41,227 nucleotides of DNA from JAHWJR01 sp035942035 (GTDB lineage: Bacteria; Actinomycetota; Acidimicrobiia; Acidimicrobiales; CADCSY01): assembly GCA_035942035.1 (NCBI GenBank), contig DASZDK010000090.1, positions 1 through 41,227 of the forward strand, read 5' to 3'. The notes below the pieces were generated by a model, which ran no database searches, was not told the origin of the DNA, and saw only the letters and a list, made by a program, of their open reading frames with translations. The translations under genes and the position numbers were made by a program. Below, in pieces: positions 35,167 through 41,227 of the stretch (its first letter is position 1; every line of letters begins with the position of its first letter).

Positions 35167-35526
35167 GTGCCTGCGGCCACGCCCATCACCGCCGACGAGG
35201 CCGACCTCGCCGCCGTCCGCTACGACGCCGACGGCCTGGTGCCGGCCATCGTCCAGGAGCAGAGCAGCGGCCGGGTGCTCATGCTGGCCTACATGAACGC
35301 CGCAACGTTGCGTCGCAGCCTGGACAGCGGGCGCACCGTGTTCTGGAGCCGCTCCCGCCAGGAGGAGTGGGCCAAGGGCGACACCTCCGGAGACCGGCAG
35401 TGGGTGCGCGAGGTCTACTACGACTGCGACGGCGACACGCTGCTGTTCGTCGTGGAGCAGGAGGGCAAAGGGGCCTGCCACACCGGCGAGCGCACCTGCT
35501 TCTTCCGTCGCTTCGGGTCGGGCTGA
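35167..35526 (+). CDS. hisI: Phosphoribosyl-AMP cyclohydrolase
   Basis: HisI opens the purine ring of PR-AMP. The 119-residue protein has VQEQSSGRVLMLAYMNAATLRRSL, VFWSRSRQEEWAKGDTSG, DCDGDTLLFVVEQEG with Mg-binding Asp residues, and the zinc Cys in ACHTGERTCFFR. It is the single-domain form; the HisE pyrophosphohydrolase is not fused here and is not seen in the window, nor is hisG. trpE follows 14 nt later. Confidence 0.96.
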   Translation: MPAATPITADEADLAAVRYDADGLVPAIVQEQSSGRVLMLAYMNAATLRRSLDSGRTVFWSRSRQEEWAKGDTSGDRQWVREVYYDCDGDTLLFVVEQEGKGACHTGERTCFFRRFGSG

Positions 35527-35540
35527 CCCGCCCCGGTCCC

Positions 35541-37066
<1,526 letters not shown>

Positions 37067-37067
<1 letters not shown>

Positions 37068-37960
37068 TGGTGGCCAGCCCCGACGCCGTGGCCCTGCGGG
37101 AGGGGGTGGGCGCGTTCGAGCTGCCCCGTGACTTCGTGCGCGCTGTCGGCCCCGACACCGTCTCCTTCCTCCAGGGACAGCTCAGCCAGGACGTGGCCGC
37201 CGTCGACGTGGGCAGCTCCGCCTTCTCCTTGCTCCTCCAGCCTCAGGGCAAGATGGAGGCCCTCCTGCGACTCACCCGGGTGGTCGAGGACGACATCGTC
37301 CTCGACACCGACGCCGGCTGGGGCGAGGCGGTGCTCGAGCGCCTCGAGCGGTTCATGCTGCGGACCCGTTGCGAGCTGCAGCTGATCGACTGGCGGTGCG
37401 TGGCCGTCCGTGGCCCCGCCAGCGCCGAGCTCGCCGAGCCCCCGCCGGGCACCCTGCGGGTGCCTCCGGAGACGCCCGGGGTTCCCGGCTTCGATCTGCT
37501 CGGCCCCCGGCCCGAGGTGCCCGAGGGCGTGCCCGTGGTCGCCTCCGAGGCCTACGAGGCGCTGCGCATCGAGGCCGGCGTGCCCCGCATGGGCGCCGAG
37601 CTCGACGCCTCCACCATCCCCGCCACCGCCGGCATCGTCGAGCGCACGGTCAGCTTCACCAAGGGTTGTTACACCGGCCAGGAGCTGGTGGCCCGCATCG
37701 ACTCCCGGGGGTCCAAGGTGCCCCGCCAGCTGCGAGGCGTGGTGGTCGGTACCAACGTGCTGCCGCCGGCCGGCGCCGCCGTGGTGGTCGACGGCAAGGA
37801 GGCGGGCACGCTCACCAGCGTCGGGGAGTCGCTGGTCCGCCGGGCCCCGGTGGCGCTCGCCTACGTCCGCCGAGACGTCGATCCCCCGGTCGAGGCGGTC
37901 CTGCGGTGGGACGGCGGCGAGGCTCCGGCTCGGGTGGAGACCCTGCCGCTGGTCCCCTGA
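37067..37960 (+). CDS. ygfZ: Folate-dependent YgfZ/GcvT-family protein
   Basis: YgfZ is a tetrahydrofolate-binding protein that helps assemble or repair Fe-S clusters. The 297-residue protein has VGPDTVSFLQGQLSQDV, LLLQPQGKMEALLRL and the signature FTKGCYTGQELVARI with the conserved Cys near residue 204. ATG 37067 is preferred over GTG 37064 because GAAGGAGG ends 6 nt upstream of it. It overlaps the trpE stop and the next gene (ATGA). Confidence 0.9.
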
Positions 37961-38847
37961 TGCGCCGCCGTCGGTCGCCGACGAACCTCCTCGCCGTGGC
38001 TGCCCTGGTGGCGGGCACGGCGTGCCTCTCGGGCAACGAGTTCGAACCCCTCGTCCCGCCCGCCACCAGCTCGAGCCTGTCCACCAGCACGACCGTCGCC
38101 CTGGACTACACCACGGTGCCGTTGGCGGCGGTCCCGGGCACCACCACTACCGCCCCGGTCGTCGCCGGGCCGGGCCCGGCCACGCTCGCCGGCCGGGTGG
38201 ACGGGCCCGACGGTCCGGTGGCCGGGGCGGTGGTGCGGGCCGAGCGGCTGGTCGGCGACGAGGCGGCGAGCGTCGACGTCGTCGCTGGTGACGACGGCAC
38301 CTGGACGGTCGCCGGCGTCCTCGGAGGGCGCTACCGCATCCGGGCCTGGCGCCAGCCCGACCTGGCCACCGTGGAGCCGCAGCTGCTGTTCGTGGGCGCC
38401 GGCGGCGCTGACGGCGTCGTCGTCACCGTCGAGCGCTTCCCGCCACTGGTGATCGACACCGCGGTGGCGCCCGATCCACCCACGGTGGGAGAGCGGACGA
38501 GCCTGCGGGTGCGGGTGGCGACCCAGGAGGTGGACGGCGAGGGCGTGGTCCGCGCCCTCCCCCGGCCGGCGGTACCGGTCTCCGTGCAACCCGGCACCGG
38601 GTGGGCTGTGGAGCCGCCACCGGGGGCGCTCACCGACGAGGCGGGAAACGTGACCTTCGTCCTCGTCTGCCGGATGCCCGGCCCCCAGCCCCTCACCGTG
38701 ACCCTCTCCTCAGGGGAGGTGTTCCCGATCACCGCGCCCGACTGTCTGCCGCCGGCGCCGCTGGAGACGACGGTCCCGGGGGACACCACGGTTCCGGGGG
38801 GGCCCGGCTCCACCCTCCCCGGCAGCACCACCACGAGCCGGCCGTGA
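37960..38847 (+). CDS. Secreted lipoprotein with carboxypeptidase-regulatory-like domain
   Basis: The 295-residue protein has an Arg-rich start, a hydrophobic signal and a lipobox-like AGTAC (Cys22). A Ser/Thr spacer (PPATSSSLSTSTTVAL) comes next. A beta-sandwich domain resembling carboxypeptidase regulatory repeats follows (ATLAGRVDGPDGPVAGAVV, then DDGTWTVAGVLGGRYRI), then a second Ig-like region and a tail rich in Thr, Pro and Gly. It is likely a cell-surface protein with a structural or binding role. The ATG overlaps the ygfZ stop. Confidence 0.75.
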   Translation: MRRRRSPTNLLAVAALVAGTACLSGNEFEPLVPPATSSSLSTSTTVALDYTTVPLAAVPGTTTTAPVVAGPGPATLAGRVDGPDGPVAGAVVRAERLVGDEAASVDVVAGDDGTWTVAGVLGGRYRIRAWRQPDLATVEPQLLFVGAGGADGVVVTVERFPPLVIDTAVAPDPPTVGERTSLRVRVATQEVDGEGVVRALPRPAVPVSVQPGTGWAVEPPPGALTDEAGNVTFVLVCRMPGPQPLTVTLSSGEVFPITAPDCLPPAPLETTVPGDTTVPGGPGSTLPGSTTTSRP

Positions 38848-38877
38848 CGGCCCACCCGGTGGCGCCAGGTCAGCGCG

Positions 38878-40074
38878 CTACTGCTCGAGCGATCCCCTCA
38901 GCGCACCGTCGGGGAACTCGGCGTTGTGCACCTCGACGTAGTGGCCGGCCGGGTCGGTGCGGACCTTCCTGAGGACTCGGTGGTCGACGCCGAAGCACGC
39001 CGGGCTGCCGTCACTGGCTGGCGCCGGTGCGGTGACGATGGGCTCGGTGGAGGTAGCTGATGCCTCGTGGACGTGGACGCTCGTCACCGGAGCGGTCCCC
39101 GACGTGGTCACGGCCACGCACAGCAGTTCCCGGCCCAGGTGGACGGTCACCGACGCCCGGCCGCTGCCGTCGGGGTCCCCCGGCTCGGCGGGGTCGGCGT
39201 TCCCCCTCAACGTCGCCGTGTAGGTGCGCCCTCCGGCGGGTGGCGCCGGAGCGGACCCGGCGCCACCCCCCCTGCCCGGTCCCGGCCCCGGCGCCGGCGC
39301 CGGCGGCGGCGGGGTCGAGGGGGAGGGCGCCGGAGAAGTGGTTGTGACGCCACTGGGCACCGCCGGACCCCGTCGTGAGCTGGGCCGCGGCTGCGAGCGG
39401 TCACCGCCCACGGCTGGGCGGGGCCGAGTGCGATCGCCCGCCCGTTGAGTTGCCCCCGGCCCATCACCGGACTGGTCGTTGCGGCGCTCGGTCGGATCAC
39501 CGGCGGGAGCGGCGGCCCGATCGCCGTCTCCGGGGTCGAACGCCTCGCCCTGGCGGGACATGGCCTCATCGGCACCGCCGCCGGCGTCGCCGCCACTCGT
39601 CCCTGGGACCTCGAAGGGGCTGACCGTCTCGATGGCCCTGCTCACTGCCTTCTGGGCGGGTTCCGGCAGCAGGCGAGCGGCGGCGGCACCGGTCACGCCG
39701 GCCGTGGCCACCAGGGCGATGACGGCGGCCTTGGCCACCACACCCGCGGACGGCCTCCTCGAGCCGGCGTCGGCTCGGCGGCGGTGGCCGTTCGACGCCA
39801 CAGAGTTTCCAGAGGCATCCTCGTCGCTGCCCACCAACCGCAGGAAGCTGCCGGCCCGCGGCTCGGGCTCACCGGCCAGCATCCTGGCCAGGGCGGGCGA
39901 CGGAGTCGGCGGCTCGCCCTCGCCCAGCGCCCGCAGGTCGTGGAGAAAGGCGGACACCCCGGCGAGGTCGCCCGTGCCTGCCCCGGTGTCCCCGGCGATG
40001 AGCGCCTCGGCGGTGGCATCGTCGAGGTGCCGACGGGAGCCTGCGTCGTCGTTGCCGTCACGCCCGAGCCTCAC
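38878..40074 (-). CDS. Membrane protein with C-terminal CHRD domain, putative anti-sigma factor
   Basis: The 398-residue protein has a cytosolic N-terminal part of about 110 residues with helical HLDDATAEALIAGD and VSAFLHDLRALG. One membrane helix follows (111-135), then an exported Pro/Gly/Arg-rich spacer of about 150 residues and a CHRD-like domain (284-396, TATLRGNADPAEPGD, then HVHEASA, ending LRGSLEQ). It lacks the HxxxCxxC motif of zinc anti-sigma factors. Its position directly after an ECF sigma gene, with overlap, and its topology suggest it controls that sigma factor. GTG 40074 is preferred because AGGAGG lies 9 nt upstream; GTG 40080 is the alternative. Confidence 0.7.
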   Translation of the reverse strand: MRLGRDGNDDAGSRRHLDDATAEALIAGDTGAGTGDLAGVSAFLHDLRALGEGEPPTPSPALARMLAGEPEPRAGSFLRLVGSDEDASGNSVASNGHRRRADAGSRRPSAGVVAKAAVIALVATAGVTGAAAARLLPEPAQKAVSRAIETVSPFEVPGTSGGDAGGGADEAMSRQGEAFDPGDGDRAAAPAGDPTERRNDQSGDGPGATQRAGDRTRPRPAVGGDRSQPRPSSRRGPAVPSGVTTTSPAPSPSTPPPPAPAPGPGPGRGGGAGSAPAPPAGGRTYTATLRGNADPAEPGDPDGSGRASVTVHLGRELLCVAVTTSGTAPVTSVHVHEASATSTEPIVTAPAPASDGSPACFGVDHRVLRKVRTDPAGHYVEVHNAEFPDGALRGSLEQ

Positions 40075-40711
40075 CGTCACCTCCCTCCTGTGACAATGTA
40101 CGCCGCAGCGTGGCCAGGGCTCGGTGCTGGAGGGCCTTGACCGCTCCCGGCGGCTTGTCCAGAGCGATGGCGACATCCTCGACGCTCAGGTCGGCGATGA
40201 TCCGCAGGGCGAGCACGCACCGTTGGTCGCTGGACAGCGCGGCGAGGAGCCGACCGACCCGTTCGTTCCCCAGATCCCGCAAGGCGTCGTCCTCCGCCGC
40301 CGGGCTGCCGCCCGGCTCCATCTCGGCTGCACTGTCCGCATCGAGCGATCCCACCGTCGGCGTCCTCCCGTTGGAGCGCCTGGCGTCGACCATCCGGTGG
40401 TGGGCGATGGTGAACACCCAGCGCCGGAACTGGGTCTCGTCGCCGCGGAACGAGGAGCAGCGGCACAGGACGGCGACGAAGACGTCGCTGACCACGTCCT
40501 CGGCCTCCCGCACCCCCTGGGAACGGAGGTAGCCGGCGACGGCGGGAGCCAGTGATTCGTACAGGCGGGCGAGTGCCCAGGGGGCCCGCCCGCGGGCAGC
40601 TTCCAGGATCTCTTCGAAGGGAGGCTGCCGGTAGCGCCGGCGATCGCCGAGAGGGACGTGCCGCTGCTGGAGGGACGTGCTCCGAGGTGTACCCCGGCGT
40701 GTGAAGGGCAT
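40058..40711 (-). CDS. ECF sigma factor (sigma-70 family)
   Basis: The 217-residue protein has sigma region 2 (RLYESLAPAVAGYL, DVVSDVFVAVL, ETQFRRWVFTIAHHRMVDARR) and region 4 (LAALSSDQRCVLALRIIADLSVEDVAIALDKPPGAVKALQHRALATLRR) joined by an acidic linker. Both ends fit the ECF family. The ATG at 40711 leaves a 30-residue basic N-terminal extension; no better start was found. It overlaps the downstream membrane protein by 17 nt and is probably its regulatory partner. Confidence 0.88.
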   Translation of the reverse strand: MPFTRRGTPRSTSLQQRHVPLGDRRRYRQPPFEEILEAARGRAPWALARLYESLAPAVAGYLRSQGVREAEDVVSDVFVAVLCRCSSFRGDETQFRRWVFTIAHHRMVDARRSNGRTPTVGSLDADSAAEMEPGGSPAAEDDALRDLGNERVGRLLAALSSDQRCVLALRIIADLSVEDVAIALDKPPGAVKALQHRALATLRRTLSQEGGDGEARA

Positions 40712-40861
40712 GTCGGTCAAGAGCACAACCGCCTTCCCCGGGCGATCCTGTTCCGGCTCGGCGCGACCACGCTCGACGTCCGTCGCCGCCGGCGAGGCCA
40801 GAAGGTGCCCTCCGGTGTCGACGAGCGACGTCACCACCGGCGGGAGCGCAATCGCGAGAAG

Positions 40862-40897
40862 ATCGAGGAGGAGGGGCCGGGTCCCCTCCTCCTCGAT
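40862..40897 (-). terminator. 15-bp hairpin between the sigma gene and the edge gene
   Basis: The arms 40862-40876 and 40883-40897 are perfectly complementary over 15 bp, with a 6-nt loop CCGGGT. On the minus strand it lies 48 nt past the stop of the gene ending at 40946, and the bases after it are less GC-rich. It is therefore a likely terminator for that gene. The remaining 40712-40945 gap shows no gene and no clear promoter. Confidence 0.7.
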
Positions 40898-40945
40898 GGT
40901 GGCCTCATGAACGGACCGTCCCGTCCTCAGGCCGTGTGCGTCGTC

Positions 40946-41227
40946 CTAGGAGACGATGACCGGGAAGAGCCTGAGCCCGTCCGAACCGGTGAGGAGGCCA
41001 CCGCCGGAGCCGCCGGTGTCGACGAAGTCGTTCAGCACGTCGCCGCCGCCGGGCAGCACGCAGGCGTAGGCCACGTTGCCGACTGCGACGAACAGCTCGC
41101 CACCGGCCCGCTCGCAGGTCCGCTCGGCCTTGCGGATGTCGCGCTCACTGGCCCCGGTGGGGAGGAGGCACACGTAGGCGAGGCCGCCCAGGTCGATGAA
41201 GGTGCCGCTCTGCTGCTTCTCACACTG
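40946..41227 (-). CDS. Unrecognised protein with internal repeats, C-terminal part (partial)
   Basis: The frame is open to the right edge, so the start lies outside the window. The 93 visible residues contain two copies, 36 residues apart, of a 22-residue motif: CE, six variable residues, F, and then AYxCxLP (41224-41159 and 41116-41051; nine of 22 positions identical without gaps). The tail is Gly-rich. Cys residues at matching places suggest a disulphide or metal site in each repeat. A GTG at 41173 lies inside the first repeat and is unlikely to be the true start. I do not recognise the family. Confidence 0.6.
   Translation of the reverse strand, partial: QCEKQQSGTFIDLGGLAYVCLLPTGASERDIRKAERTCERAGGELFVAVGNVAYACVLPGGGDVLNDFVDTGGSGGGLLTGSDGLRLFPVIVS

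Noticed and set aside
35042..35296. A short frame through the repeat region, starting with ATG at 35042
   Set aside because: Copy A of the repeat encodes a similar peptide, but the similarity follows the DNA modules, and the frame runs into hisI out of phase. It is best seen as repeat sequence.

Overview
The window is very GC-rich, densely coding DNA, almost certainly from an actinobacterium. The evidence is a proteasome activator of the Bpa type, mycothiol synthase (MshD), a DUF3152 protein, a men pathway for menaquinone, a his-trp gene order typical of Actinobacteria, frequent GTG starts and signs of leaderless transcription. The mix of genes resembles the class Acidimicrobiia, but that placement is an inference. 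It looks like core chromosome: no phage, integrase, transposase, CRISPR, tRNA or rRNA was seen.

Layout. 1-2.8 kb: the 5' end of a class I aminoacyl-tRNA synthetase (probably ileS, minus strand), then yggU, a TraR/DksA zinc-finger protein, lspA and an RluD-type pseudouridine synthase. 2.8-10.4 kb: an Rrf2 regulator, an alkaline-phosphatase-superfamily phosphodiesterase, the proteasome activator bpa, dnaE (replicative polymerase), an unrecognised gene and a nitroreductase-like gene. 10.4-20 kb: a YyaL-like thioredoxin-domain protein and the menaquinone genes menE, menB, menA, menH, menD, menF and menG on both strands; only menC and a dedicated DHNA-CoA thioesterase are not seen. 20-27 kb: housekeeping and envelope genes (TM-helix channel protein, zinc-ribbon membrane protein, DUF3152 lipoprotein, nucleotidyltransferase, rlmN, VIT1-like transporter, mshD, nth). 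27-38 kb: hisD-hisC-hisB-hisH-hisA, an ABC-F ATPase, hisF, a BsuPI-like lipoprotein, a lone GroES, hisI, trpE and ygfZ. 38-41 kb: a Thr/Pro-rich lipoprotein, a CHRD-domain membrane protein coupled to an ECF sigma factor, and the 3' part of an unrecognised gene with internal repeats.

Three non-coding patterns stand out. First, a family of intergenic repeats occurs at four places (about 8727-9019, 26765-26856, 33217-33308, 34891-35147). Its signature is a GC-rich hairpin with a constant ATAATC loop; in one copy the stem has changed on both arms so that pairing is kept. Second, thirteen genes on both strands have a TAnnnT hexamer ending 6-8 nt before the start codon, which suggests that much of the region is transcribed without leaders. 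Third, the dnaE leader carries an inverted pair of DnaA-box-like sequences.

Gene packing is tight. Several genes overlap by 4 nt (ATGA or GTGA), one divergent pair appears to start within a single CCATGG, one convergent pair shares CTAG for both stops, and rlmN seems to run 175 bp into the convergent nucleotidyltransferase gene.
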